From NCBI RefSeq assembly GCF_030418295.1, contig NZ_JAUHQA010000001.1, forward strand, positions 2,542,001-2,606,000: DNA of 64,000 nt, given 5' to 3'. Positions 8,400-17,345 of the stretch are shown here, in pieces. Below the pieces are notes generated by a model, which was given only the letters and a program-made list of their open reading frames with translations, searched no databases and was not told the origin of the DNA. Source of the stretch: Demequina muriae. Its GTDB lineage: Bacteria; Actinomycetota; Actinomycetes; Actinomycetales; Demequinaceae. The translations under genes were made by a program, and so were the position numbers. Every line of letters starts with the position of its first letter. The first letter of the stretch is position 1.

Positions 8400-8420
8400 G
8401 TGAGAGGTGATGCGCTGTGA
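8400..8420 (+). CDS. Possible six-codon leader peptide overlapping ruvA
   Basis: A strong ribosome binding site, AAAGGAG (8387-8393), lies seven bases before GTG at 8400. This opens a reading frame of six codons (Met-Arg-Gly-Asp-Ala-Leu) ending in TGA at 8418-8420. Its stop overlaps the ruvA GTG (8417-8419), so ribosomes could re-initiate directly on ruvA. It may instead be only part of the 5' UTR, because ruvA has its own AGAGGTG site. Unproven. Confidence 0.35.
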   Translation: MRGDAL

Positions 8421-9007
8421 TCTCACAGCTCGCAGGCACGGTGCTGTCCGTGCGCGCCTCGACCGCGGTGGTCGAAGTCGGCGGCGTCGGCCTCCTCGTG
8501 CACTCCACGCCCGCGACGCTGGCCGAGCTGCGTGCTCACCAGGAGGCGCGGTTCTTCACGCAGCTCGTGGTGCGCGAGGAATCGCTCACTCTGTTCGGCT
8601 TCACGGCGGAGTCGGAGCGCGACACGTTCGAGGCGCTCCAGTCCGTCCAGGGTGTCGGTCCCCGGCTCGCCCTGGCGATGCTGGCGGTGCATTCGCCCGA
8701 GTCCCTCTCCCAAGCCGTGGCCAATGGCGACCGCAAGGCGCTCGAACAGGTGCCCGGCATCGGCGCGAAGGTCGCCGCGCGGCTGCTGCTCGAGCTGGGC
8801 GGCAAGCTGTCGCTTCCGGAGTCCTCGGCGACTCCCACGACGCCCGATGCGCGCGACCAGGTGGAGGAAGCGCTGGTCGCCCTCGGCTGGAATCAGAAGG
8901 CGGCCGCCAAGGCCGTCGAGAACGTGGCCCCGAAGCCGATCGTCGACGCGGACGTGCCGACCACGCTGAAGGCGGCACTGAAGGCGATGGGCGGCGCCCG
9001 TGCCTGA
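8417..9007 (+). CDS. ruvA: Holliday junction DNA helicase subunit RuvA
   Basis: The 196-residue protein has the N-terminal OB fold ([20 protein letters not shown]), tandem helix-hairpin-helix motifs ([16 protein letters not shown] and [20 protein letters not shown]), and a C-terminal RuvB-binding domain ([19 protein letters not shown]). It binds four-way junctions and loads RuvB. The GTG start is supported by AGAGGTG at 8403-8409. The 3' end overlaps ruvB by eight bases. Confidence 0.96.
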   Translation: MISQLAGTVLSVRASTAVVEVGGVGLLVHSTPATLAELRAHQEARFFTQLVVREESLTLFGFTAESERDTFEALQSVQGVGPRLALAMLAVHSPESLSQAVANGDRKALEQVPGIGAKVAARLLLELGGKLSLPESSATPTTPDARDQVEEALVALGWNQKAAAKAVENVAPKPIVDADVPTTLKAALKAMGGARA

Positions 9008-10091
9008 CGACCGGGAGCGCGACGAGATCGAGTCCGTGACCGACATGGAGTCATTCGAGGCGAGCGTGGTGGACTCCGACGCCGACGCGATCGAGCGGTC
9101 GAACGAGGCCGCGCTGCGGCCCACCAGCCTCGACGAGTTCGTCGGCCAGCGCACCGTGCGCGACCAGCTCTCGCTCGTGCTCCGTGCCGCCGTGAGCCGC
9201 GGCGCCACGGCGGATCACGTCCTGCTGTCGGGCCCGCCCGGGCTGGGCAAGACCACGCTCGCGATGATCGTCGCGGGGGAGATGGGCGCGACGCTGCGCG
9301 TGAGCTCCGGTCCGGCCATTCAGCATGCCGGCGATCTGGCGGCGATCCTCAGCTCGCTCGACGAGGGCGACGTGCTGTTCCTCGATGAGATTCATCGCCT
9401 GGCGCGTCCCGCAGAGGAGATGCTGTACCTCGCGATGGAGGACTTCCGCGTCGACGTCGTGGTGGGCAAGGGAGCAGGGGCCACCTCGATCCCGCTCAGC
9501 CTGCCGCCCTTCACGATCGTCGGCGCGACCACCAGAGCGGGGCTGCTGCCCGCGCCGTTGCGCGACCGGTTCGGCTTCACCGCCCACCTGGACTTCTACT
9601 CCGATGACGAGCTGCACAGCATCGTGGGCCGCTCGGCGGGCAAGCTCGGCTTCGAGATCTCCGGTGATGCCGCAGCCGAGATCGCGTCGCGCTCCCGCGG
9701 GACGCCGCGCATCGCGAACCGGCTGCTGCGCCGTGTCCGAGACTGGGCACAGGTCCACGGGAGCGGCACCGGCGACCTCGCGGCGGCGCAGCAGGCGCTG
9801 ATCGTCTACGAAGTGGACGAGCGCGGCCTCGACCGGCTCGACCGCGCGGTCCTGCGCGCGCTGTGCACGCGGTTCGGCGGCGGACCGGTGGGGCTATCGA
9901 CGCTCGCCGTGTCGGTGGGCGAGGAGTCCGAGACGGTCGAGACGGTCGCGGAGCCGTTCCTGGTGCGCGAGGGGCTCATGAGCCGTTCTCCTCGCGGAAG
10001 GATCGCGACGGCCGATGGATGGGCGCACCTGGGTCTCGAGCCTCCGGCGGGCGCGCTTCCCGGCGCCCCTGGTGGACGCCTCTTCGACTGA
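9000..10091 (+). CDS. ruvB: Holliday junction branch-migration ATPase RuvB
   Basis: This 363-residue AAA+ motor has Walker [10 protein letters not shown], Walker B LFLDEIHR, sensor 1 GATTRAG, and the arginine finger and C-terminal winged helix ([18 protein letters not shown]). The first 30 residues are an acidic extension before the conserved [13 protein letters not shown]. It forms hexamers that drive branch migration with RuvA. The GTG start overlaps ruvA. In many genomes yajC comes next, but here secD follows directly. Confidence 0.96.
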   Translation: MPDDRERDEIESVTDMESFEASVVDSDADAIERSNEAALRPTSLDEFVGQRTVRDQLSLVLRAAVSRGATADHVLLSGPPGLGKTTLAMIVAGEMGATLRVSSGPAIQHAGDLAAILSSLDEGDVLFLDEIHRLARPAEEMLYLAMEDFRVDVVVGKGAGATSIPLSLPPFTIVGATTRAGLLPAPLRDRFGFTAHLDFYSDDELHSIVGRSAGKLGFEISGDAAAEIASRSRGTPRIANRLLRRVRDWAQVHGSGTGDLAAAQQALIVYEVDERGLDRLDRAVLRALCTRFGGGPVGLSTLAVSVGEESETVETVAEPFLVREGLMSRSPRGRIATADGWAHLGLEPPAGALPGAPGGRLFD

Positions 10092-10121
10092 GCGCGGTTC
10101 GACGCGCCCCCGTTTCACCCC

Positions 10122-10127
10122 TAGAAT
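10122..10127 (+). promoter_or_regulatory. -10 element upstream of secD
   Basis: TAGAAT lies 43 bases before the secD start. TTCGAC at 10098-10103 is a possible -35 with an 18-base spacer. This suggests secDF can be transcribed apart from the SOS-controlled ruvAB. Confidence 0.5.
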
Positions 10128-10169
10128 CGCCAGGGCTCTCATGAGCACCAAAAAATCGTGAGGAATTCT

Positions 10170-12083
10170 GTGTCGAAAGTCACCAAGAGCGCGCGCAAGT
10201 CGCTGATCTGGCTCGGAGCGATCGTTGTCGCGATCTTCGGGCTGCTCTCCGCCGGCGTCCTGTCAGGCAACGCTTCGTGGACCCCGGGCCTCGCGCTCGA
10301 CCTCGCGGGCGGTCGCCAGATCATTCTGACGCCGGTCCTCGAAGAGGGCTCGAGCCAAGAGATCGAGCAGACTGACCTCGAGCAGGCCGTCGAGGTGATC
10401 CGCGCCCGCGTGGACGGCTCCGGCGTCGCCGAGGCGGAGATCACCACTCAGGGAAGCAACATCGTCGTCGCGCTTCCAGGAAACCCGCCGCAGTCGACCA
10501 TCGACCTCGTGTCACAGGCCGCACAGCTGCAGTTCCGTCCCGTGCTCGTGGTGGGCGACCCCGGCGTCTCGACCCCGATCCCCGACCCGAGCGCAGACCC
10601 CAGCGCCGAGCCGACGACTGAGCCCAGTGCTGACGCCACTGCCGGCGCATCGGCCGAGCCCAGCGCTGAGCCGTCGCCGTCCGCATCGGAAGCCGCTAAC
10701 GTGATCACCGGCACCGAGACGGTGACCGAGACCGGCGCATCGGCCACTCCCGCCCCTGAGGCGACCGCGGAGCCGACCGCCGCCCCCACCACGGCCCCCG
10801 GCGATGAAGCGGCCGAGCCCGAGGACCCGTCATCCTTCGCGTGGCTCGACGAGACCCTGCTCGAGGAGTTCGAGTCGCTCAACTGCCTCGACCCCGAGAA
10901 CCTCGGCGGCCGGTCGATGGGCGACCCCGACGTCGGCTATGCAGCGTGCGCCGAGTTCGGCCTCGCCAAGCTCGCGATGGGTCCGGTCGAGATCGAGGGC
11001 GACGACCTGGAGACCGCGACCAGCGGCCCCGAGACCTCGCAGACCGGCACCCTCACGGGTCGCTACGAGGTCCGCCTCCAGTTCGACAACGAGGGCGCCA
11101 CCAAGTTCGGGGACGTCACCACGCGCCTGCTCAACCTGGAGGAGCCGCGCAACCAGTTCGCGATCGTCCTCGACGGCGTCGTGATCTCCTACCCGGTGGT
11201 GAACAATCGCATCACCAACGGCGAGGCGTCGATCACGGGTGACTTCACTCAGGAGCAGGCTGAGCAGCTCGCGAACCAGCTCCGTTTCGGCGCACTGCCG
11301 CTCAGCCTCGAGGTGCAGTCGAACCAGCAGATCTCCGCGACCCTGGGAGCCGATCAGCTCGAGAAGGGCCTGATCGCCGGAATGATCGGCCTGTTCCTGG
11401 TCTTCCTGTACTCGCTGTTCCAGTACCGCGCGCTCGGACTGGTGACCATCGCCTCGCTGGTCATCGTCGGAGCCACGACCTTCGGCGTCATCTCGTTGCT
11501 GTCGTGGGGACTCGGCTATCGCCTGTCGCTCGCCGGCGTCGCGGGTCTGATCATCGCGATCGGTGTGACCGCGGACTCGTTCATCGTGTACTTCGAGCGC
11601 ATTCGCGACGAGCTGCGCGAGGGCCGGTCCCTGCAGTCCGCCGTCGACCACGCGTGGCGCCGTGCGCGCCGCACCATCCTGGCGTCGGACGCGGTCTCGC
11701 TGCTCGCAGCGGTGACGCTGTACGCGCTGGCCGTGGGCGGTGTCCGAGGGTTCGCCTTCACGCTGGGTCTCACGACGCTGCTCGACGTGCTCGTGGTGTT
11801 CCTGTTCACCCACCCGTTGATGGTGCTCCTCGCGCGCACCAAGTTCTTCAGTGAGGGCCACCGCTGGTCCGGGCTGGATCCGCGCCAACTCGGCCGGGAG
11901 ACGCTCTACAAGGGGCGTGGTCGCGTCCGCACCGGCGCCGCCGCACCTGTGAGCGCCGATGGCCTCACGCTCGCGGAGCGCAAGGCGGCGGCACGGCGGG
12001 GCGAGGCCGCCACGCCCGATGCGCCAGCGTCCAATGCTGTTCAGTCGCCTCTGGGCACCGAGCCGAAGGGGGACTCACGATGA
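10170..12083 (+). CDS. secD: Protein translocase subunit SecD
   Basis: This is a 637-residue RND-type membrane protein: one N-terminal TM helix, a large extracytoplasmic P1 domain, then five TM helices with the motifs ADSFIVYFERIRDE and GLTTLLDVLVVFLFTHPL. It works with SecF to pull secreted proteins outward using the proton gradient. GTG at 10170 is preferred over GTG at 10158 because AGGA sits five bases before it. P1 holds an insertion of about 85 residues (roughly 133-217) made of Pro, Ser, Ala, Glu and Thr repeats (DPSAEPTTEPSADA), probably a flexible external linker. The C terminus is a long charged cytoplasmic tail. The stop overlaps secF. Confidence 0.95.
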   Translation: MSKVTKSARKSLIWLGAIVVAIFGLLSAGVLSGNASWTPGLALDLAGGRQIILTPVLEEGSSQEIEQTDLEQAVEVIRARVDGSGVAEAEITTQGSNIVVALPGNPPQSTIDLVSQAAQLQFRPVLVVGDPGVSTPIPDPSADPSAEPTTEPSADATAGASAEPSAEPSPSASEAANVITGTETVTETGASATPAPEATAEPTAAPTTAPGDEAAEPEDPSSFAWLDETLLEEFESLNCLDPENLGGRSMGDPDVGYAACAEFGLAKLAMGPVEIEGDDLETATSGPETSQTGTLTGRYEVRLQFDNEGATKFGDVTTRLLNLEEPRNQFAIVLDGVVISYPVVNNRITNGEASITGDFTQEQAEQLANQLRFGALPLSLEVQSNQQISATLGADQLEKGLIAGMIGLFLVFLYSLFQYRALGLVTIASLVIVGATTFGVISLLSWGLGYRLSLAGVAGLIIAIGVTADSFIVYFERIRDELREGRSLQSAVDHAWRRARRTILASDAVSLLAAVTLYALAVGGVRGFAFTLGLTTLLDVLVVFLFTHPLMVLLARTKFFSEGHRWSGLDPRQLGRETLYKGRGRVRTGAAAPVSADGLTLAERKAAARRGEAATPDAPASNAVQSPLGTEPKGDSR

Positions 12084-13165
12084 GCGCCAACCTCGCCACC
12101 TGGGGCAACAAGCTCCACTCGGGGGAGAAGACCTACCCGATCGTCCAGCACCGCGGGCGGTTCTTCATCGCGTCGGCGATCCTGATGCTCGCGGCGCTCG
12201 GCCTGCTCGTGGGCAAGGGCCTCAACCCCGGCATCGACTTCACCGGGGGCACTCAGTACGTGCTCGCCAACGTCTCCGACACGGACTCCGGTCCCGCCGA
12301 AGAGGCGATCGCAGCGATCGACCCCGCCCAGGAGCCTCGCATCAGCGTGCTCGGTGAGAACGATCTGCGCGTGCAGCTGGGCGTGCTGGAGGACGCCGAC
12401 CAGCAGGCGCTCGGCGACGCGCTGTCCGAGGCGTACGGAGTTCCGCTGGAGGACATCAGCTTCGACCAGATCGGCCCCACCTGGGGTGCGGAGGTGGGCG
12501 CCAAGGCGCTGCAGGCGCTGGTGATCTTCCTGCTGCTGGTGTTCACCGTCATCACGCTGTACTTCCGCGCATGGCGCATGGCGGCCGCGGCCATCATCGC
12601 GCTGCTGCACGACCTGCTCTTCACCGTGGGCATCTACGCCCTCGTGGGCTTCGAGGTGACGCCCGCATCAGTCATCGGCTTCCTGACGATCCTGGGCTAC
12701 TCGCTCTACGACACCGTCGTGGTGTTCGACAAGGTCAAGGAGAACACTCAGGACCTGACGGCGCAGAGCCGCTACACGTACGCGGAGCTGGCGAACCTCG
12801 CGGTCAACCAGACCCTGGTGCGCTCGATCAACACGTCGATCGTCGCGCTCCTGCCCGTGGGCTCGATCCTGTTCATCGGATCGTTCCTGCTGGGCGCGGG
12901 AACGCTGAGCGACATCGCGCTGGCGCTGTTCGTCGGCATGGCCGTCGGCACGTACTCGTCGGTGTTCGTCGCGACTCCGCTCGAGGTGGCGCTGCGCCGC
13001 CGCGAGTCGCGGATCCAGGAGCACACCGCCAAGGTCCTGGCGCTGCGCGAGTCCGGCGAGGCCGATGTCGTGGTGCACGAGGACGGAACGGTGCGCGTCG
13101 GCGCACTCCAGCCGGGCGAGCACCGCGGCACCAAGGCGCAGCCCCGTCGCAAAGGACGCCACTGA
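12080..13165 (+). CDS. secF: Protein translocase subunit SecF
   Basis: The 361-residue partner of SecD has six TM helices. Characteristic stretches are GIDFTGGTQYVL near the first TM helix and SLYDTVVVFDKVKEN in the fourth. The ATG overlaps the secD stop (ATGA). The C-terminal tail is basic (KAQPRRKGRH). In many actinobacteria an apt gene lies between secF and rel, but it is absent here. Confidence 0.96.
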   Translation: MSANLATWGNKLHSGEKTYPIVQHRGRFFIASAILMLAALGLLVGKGLNPGIDFTGGTQYVLANVSDTDSGPAEEAIAAIDPAQEPRISVLGENDLRVQLGVLEDADQQALGDALSEAYGVPLEDISFDQIGPTWGAEVGAKALQALVIFLLLVFTVITLYFRAWRMAAAAIIALLHDLLFTVGIYALVGFEVTPASVIGFLTILGYSLYDTVVVFDKVKENTQDLTAQSRYTYAELANLAVNQTLVRSINTSIVALLPVGSILFIGSFLLGAGTLSDIALALFVGMAVGTYSSVFVATPLEVALRRRESRIQEHTAKVLALRESGEADVVVHEDGTVRVGALQPGEHRGTKAQPRRKGRH

Positions 13166-13182
13166 GCGCCTCGCGCCGCCAG

Positions 13183-13188
13183 TAGACT
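13183..13188 (+). promoter_or_regulatory. -10 element upstream of rel
   Basis: TAGACT is found 53 bases before the rel GTG, in the 75-base gap after secF. The gap also holds the AAGGAGG ribosome binding site at 13229-13235. No clear -35 is seen. Confidence 0.45.
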
Positions 13189-13240
13189 TGAGCCTCCACC
13201 CCGGCGCGGCCAGCCACCGCGAATCGTGAAGGAGGCCTGA

Positions 13241-15496
13241 GTGACTGACATCCGGCACTCCTCGCCGCCCACGGGCCCGCTCGCGTTCCTGCGCCGGCCG
13301 GCGAAGGAGCCGACCGCGATCGACGGCGTGCTCGACACGTACCGCCGCATGTACCCGCGCGCGAAGACGGGCATGATCGAGCGCGCGTACCGGATCGCGG
13401 ACGAGGCTCACGAGGGTCAGCAGCGCAAGAGCGGCGAGCCATACATCATCCACCCCATCGCCGTCGCGCAGATCATCGCGGACATGGGGCTGCCGGACAC
13501 GGTGATCGCCGCCGCCCTCCTCCACGACGTCGTCGAGGACACGGAGCACCCGCTGGACCGCATCCGTGAGGAGTTCGGGGACGAGGTCGCGACGTTCGTC
13601 GACGGGGTGACCAAGCTCGACAAGGTCTCGTACGGCGACGCCTCTCAGGCCGAGACGGTGCGCAAGATGGTTGTGGCGATGGCCAAGGACATCCGCGTGC
13701 TGCTGCTCAAGCTCGCCGATCGCCTCCACAACGCCCGCACCTGGAAGCACGTCTCACCCGAGAGCGCACGTCGCAAGGCTCAGGAGACGCTCGAGATCTA
13801 CGCGCCGCTGGCGCACCGCATGGGGCTCAACGCCATCAAGTGGGAGCTCGAGGACCTGTCGTTCAAGACGCTGTATCCCAAGATCTATCAGGAGATCGTC
13901 GACGTCGTCGCGGAGCGCGCCCCCGAGCGCGAGCGCTACCTGGCGGAGATCAGGGCCGAGATCGAGACCGAGCTCAAGAACATGAAGATCAGGGGCGTGA
14001 TCACCGGCCGCCCCAAGCACTACTACTCGGTGTATCAGAAGATGATCGTCCGAGGTCGCGACCTCAACGAGATCTACGACCTCGTGGGCATGCGGATCCT
14101 GGTGGACTCCGTCCGAGACTGCTACGCAGTGCTGGGGGCGATGCACGCGCGCTACCAGCCGGTGCCGGGCCGCTTCAAGGACTACATCGCGATGCCCAAG
14201 TTCAACCTCTACCAGTCGTTGCACACCACGGTCATCGGGCCCAGCGGCAAGCCGGTCGAGCTGCAGATTCGCACTCACGAGATGCACCGTCGGGCGGAGT
14301 ACGGCCTCGCGTCCCACTGGCGGTACAAGGAGCGCGGCGGCGGCTCGAGCGGCAGCGGGGGCAGCGGCGACATGGGCTGGCTGCGGCAGATCGCGGACTG
14401 GCAGCAGGAGACCGCGGATCCGACCGAGTTCCTCGACGCGCTGCGCGGCGAGATCTCGCGTGCCGAGGTGTACGTGTTCACGCCGCGCGGCAAGCTGCTC
14501 GCGCTGCCTCAGGGCGCCACTCCCGTGGACTTTGCGTACGCGGTGCACACCGAGGTGGGGCACAAGACCATCGGCGCCAAGGTCAACGGCCGGCTCGTGC
14601 CGCTCGACTCGACCCTCGACAACGGCGACACGGTGGACGTGCTCACCACGTCGGACGAGAACGCGCACCCCAAGCGAGACTGGCTCGACTTCGTGCAGTC
14701 CACGCGGGCGCGCAACAAGATCCGGCAGTGGTTCACGCGCGAGCGTCGCGAGGAGTCGATCGAGACGGGCCGCGACATGCTGGCTCGCGCGATCCGTCGC
14801 CAGCACCTGCCGATGCAGCGCCTCATGTCCAAGTCCACGCTGCTGGCGCTCGCCAAGGAGATGCACTACGACGATGTGGACTCGCTCTATGCGTCCATCG
14901 GTGAGCACAAGGAGCAGGCGGGCGACGTGGTCGCGCGCATGGTGGCCGCGGTGGGCGGTGCCGAGGGCGCGGACGAGGATGTCACGGAGATCACCCGTCC
15001 GGGCACCGGCGCCGCACGCGCGCGCCGCGGCGACCCGGGAATCTCGGTCCACGGCCTCACCGATGTGGTGGTCAAGCTGGCCAAGTGCTGCACGCCGGTG
15101 CCGGGCGACCCCATTCGGGGCTTCGTCACCCGCGGCAACGGCGTCAGCGTGCACCGGGCCGACTGCCAGAACCTCAGCGCTCTCGAGAGCGAGCAGGAGC
15201 GGTTCATCGACGTCCAGTGGACTGGGCAGTCGGACGCCACGTTCATGGTGCAGATCGAGGTCGAGGCGTTGGACCGCAACCGGCTGCTGAGCGACGTCGT
15301 GAGGGTGCTGTCGGACTACCACGTCAACATCCTCGGTGCGAATGTCTCGACGAATCAGGACCGGGTCGCGCTCAATACGTTCACCTTCGAGATGGCGGAC
15401 CCGTCGCACCTGGGTGCCGTCATCGCCGCTGTGCGCAAGATCGATGGCGTCTACGACGCTCGCCGGCTCACCGGCGCCAAGCGCCGCCCGTACTGA
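13241..15496 (+). CDS. rel: Bifunctional (p)ppGpp synthetase/hydrolase (RSH)
   Basis: The 751-residue Rel has an intact HD hydrolase motif (LLHDVVEDT), a synthetase domain (KHYYSVYQKM, then GRFKDYIAMPK), a TGS domain (VYVFTPRGKLLALPQGATPV), a zinc-finger region with KCCTPVPGD, and a C-terminal ACT domain. The RFKD form of the synthetase charge motif is the one known from bifunctional enzymes, so both activities are expected. It is the stringent-response alarmone enzyme on the ribosome. GTG at 13241 follows a good AAGGAGG. The last 29 bases overlap a gene on the other strand. Confidence 0.97.
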   Translation: MTDIRHSSPPTGPLAFLRRPAKEPTAIDGVLDTYRRMYPRAKTGMIERAYRIADEAHEGQQRKSGEPYIIHPIAVAQIIADMGLPDTVIAAALLHDVVEDTEHPLDRIREEFGDEVATFVDGVTKLDKVSYGDASQAETVRKMVVAMAKDIRVLLLKLADRLHNARTWKHVSPESARRKAQETLEIYAPLAHRMGLNAIKWELEDLSFKTLYPKIYQEIVDVVAERAPERERYLAEIRAEIETELKNMKIRGVITGRPKHYYSVYQKMIVRGRDLNEIYDLVGMRILVDSVRDCYAVLGAMHARYQPVPGRFKDYIAMPKFNLYQSLHTTVIGPSGKPVELQIRTHEMHRRAEYGLASHWRYKERGGGSSGSGGSGDMGWLRQIADWQQETADPTEFLDALRGEISRAEVYVFTPRGKLLALPQGATPVDFAYAVHTEVGHKTIGAKVNGRLVPLDSTLDNGDTVDVLTTSDENAHPKRDWLDFVQSTRARNKIRQWFTRERREESIETGRDMLARAIRRQHLPMQRLMSKSTLLALAKEMHYDDVDSLYASIGEHKEQAGDVVARMVAAVGGAEGADEDVTEITRPGTGAARARRGDPGISVHGLTDVVVKLAKCCTPVPGDPIRGFVTRGNGVSVHRADCQNLSALESEQERFIDVQWTGQSDATFMVQIEVEALDRNRLLSDVVRVLSDYHVNILGANVSTNQDRVALNTFTFEMADPSHLGAVIAAVRKIDGVYDARRLTGAKRRPY

Positions 15497-15914
15497 CTGC
15501 CTCGGAGGCGCCCGTCGCGGGAGCCCACCGCCGCGCATCGGCCGTCGCGGTGGCGACGTCGGCGACGGGGGAGTGGGGAGCGGTGATCCCGACGCCGTGG
15601 AACGCCACTGGCAGCGGTGCGCTCCACGAGCGGACGTGGCGACCGACCGGACACCGGATGTCGATGACGGCGGGCCTCGCGCCGACCCCGTGAGCCCACA
15701 GCGCGGCGGCGCCGGTCGCCTGGCAGCCGGTGGGCACGGCGTCCGCGAGCACACGCCGACGGATGGCCGGGGTGTCCGGGATGTCGAGCGGCAGCGCCAC
15801 TCCAGGGAGCAAGGGCGTGATCACGCGGTCACGCACGAGGCGGCCGTACGCGAGGCGACCGATGTCGGTGCGTCTCACGATCCACATGCGCCGCAGTGTC
15901 GCACGGCCGGACAC
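15468..15914 (-). CDS. Hypothetical protein convergent with rel
   Basis: This is a 148-residue open frame starting at GTG, with an alternative ATG nine codons in. It begins SGRATLRRMWIVRRTDIGRL and contains CQATGAAALWAHGVGARPAV, which loosely recalls C-terminal parts of AbiEi-like antitoxin proteins common in actinobacteria. No firm family can be assigned. It lies downstream of the DUF349 gene on the same strand and its 3' end overlaps rel by 29 bases. If it is AbiEi-like it would be only half the usual length, so it could be a remnant. Confidence 0.5.
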   Translation of the reverse strand: MSGRATLRRMWIVRRTDIGRLAYGRLVRDRVITPLLPGVALPLDIPDTPAIRRRVLADAVPTGCQATGAAALWAHGVGARPAVIDIRCPVGRHVRSWSAPLPVAFHGVGITAPHSPVADVATATADARRWAPATGASEAVSTGGAWRR

Positions 15915-15983
15915 CCCGTGGTCGGGGGTCCGGCCGTGCTGTGGACAGCGGTGATGGTCAGGCCGTCGCCCGACCGTCGTGAA

Positions 15984-17345
15984 CTACTTGACGACGCCCT
16001 CGATCTGCTCGAGCCACGACCGACGGGCGGCGAGCGCCTCCTCGGCCTCCTTGATGCGGCGCTTGTCGCCCTTCGACTCCGCCTTGGCGAGGTCGTCCTC
16101 GAGTCCGGCGATCGCCGCCTGCAGCTGCGCGGCAGCGCCGGAGGCCCGCCTCTCGATCTCAGGGTTGCGCTGGTGCCAGCGCGCGTCCTCGGCGTCGCGC
16201 ACGGCCTTCTCGACCGCGCCCATGCGCTTGTTGAGGCGGGCCACGTCGCCGCGAGGAACCATTCCTGCGTCCTCGAAACGGTCCTGAGCGACGCGCAGCG
16301 CCTGCTTCGCCGCGTTCAGGTCCTTGATCGGAAGGATGCCCTCGGCCTCGGCGACAGCGGCCTCCTTGGCGGCCACGTTGTCGGCGAGGGCCTCGTCCTC
16401 GGCGTTCGAGGCAGCCCGGCGTGACTCGAAGAAGGCGTCCTGGGCGGTCTGGAATCGCTTCCACAGTGCGTCGTCGACGCTGCGGCGTCCGCGGCCAGAG
16501 CGCTTCCACTCCGCCATGAGGTCGCGGAACTCGCGGGCGGTGCGATCCCAGTCGGTGGACTCGGCGAGCGTCTCGGCCCGTGCGGCCAGCTCCTCCTTGC
16601 GGGAGGCGACGTCCGAGTTCGCACGGTCCAGCTCGGCGAAGTGATGCTTGCGAGCCTTCTCGAACGACGATCGCGCGGTGGTGAACCGCTTCCACATGGC
16701 CTTCTCGGCATCCTTAGGGATGCGAGCATTGCCGCGCTGGGACGCCTTCCACTCGTCGAGCAGCGAGCGCAGCTCGGCGGTGTCGTCCTTCCAGTGGACC
16801 TGGGCCTCCGGCTTGTCGGCGATCCACTCGGCGCGCGCGACGATGCGCTCACGATCGGCGAGCGCCTCCTCGCGTGCGACGCGGCGTTCCTCCTGGACGC
16901 GCTCCCGGATCGCCTCAGCCTCGCCCGAGACGACCTCGAGCCTCGCGCGGAGCGCGGGGAGGTCGCCCACCGCTTCGGGCGCGACGAGAGACTCGCGCAG
17001 ACCGATGAGGGTCTCGTCGATGTCCTTGGGTGACAGGCCCGCTGATGCGAGCCGAGCGTGGAAGCGCTCGATCGAAGCCTTGAGCTCGACATACGCCTTC
17101 ACGTAGGGCTTGAGGGGGTCCTCGCCCGTCGCTGGCCCCACGACCCTGGTGTCGTCGCCGTCCTTGACCGAGACCTCACCGTCCGCCACGGTCCCGAACG
17201 AGGCGGCGGCTGCCAGCTCCTCTTCGGTGACGTCGCTCGCCACCGGCACCTTCACCGGGTGGGTCGCGTGCGCGGCCACGACGGCAGGGCTCGGCCCCAC
17301 CGGAGGGCGGGGCTTGGGCCGGGGAGTGGGCTTGGGGGTGGTCAT
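15984..17345 (-). CDS. DUF349 domain-containing protein
   Basis: The 453-residue protein begins with a Pro/Lys-rich tail (TTPKPTPRPKPRPPVGPSP). Repeated DUF349 helical units follow, seen as LLDEWKASQRGNARIPKDAE, MWKRFTTARSSFEKARKHHF, LMAEWKRSGRGRRSVDDALW and KRFQTAQDAFFESRRAA, and the rest is charged coiled coil. It is cytoplasmic. DUF349 proteins lack a well-defined biochemical role. The ATG overlaps the stop of the cyclophilin gene upstream, and this pairing next to rel and hisS is common in actinobacteria. Confidence 0.85.
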   Translation of the reverse strand: MTTPKPTPRPKPRPPVGPSPAVVAAHATHPVKVPVASDVTEEELAAAASFGTVADGEVSVKDGDDTRVVGPATGEDPLKPYVKAYVELKASIERFHARLASAGLSPKDIDETLIGLRESLVAPEAVGDLPALRARLEVVSGEAEAIRERVQEERRVAREEALADRERIVARAEWIADKPEAQVHWKDDTAELRSLLDEWKASQRGNARIPKDAEKAMWKRFTTARSSFEKARKHHFAELDRANSDVASRKEELAARAETLAESTDWDRTAREFRDLMAEWKRSGRGRRSVDDALWKRFQTAQDAFFESRRAASNAEDEALADNVAAKEAAVAEAEGILPIKDLNAAKQALRVAQDRFEDAGMVPRGDVARLNKRMGAVEKAVRDAEDARWHQRNPEIERRASGAAAQLQAAIAGLEDDLAKAESKGDKRRIKEAEEALAARRSWLEQIEGVVK

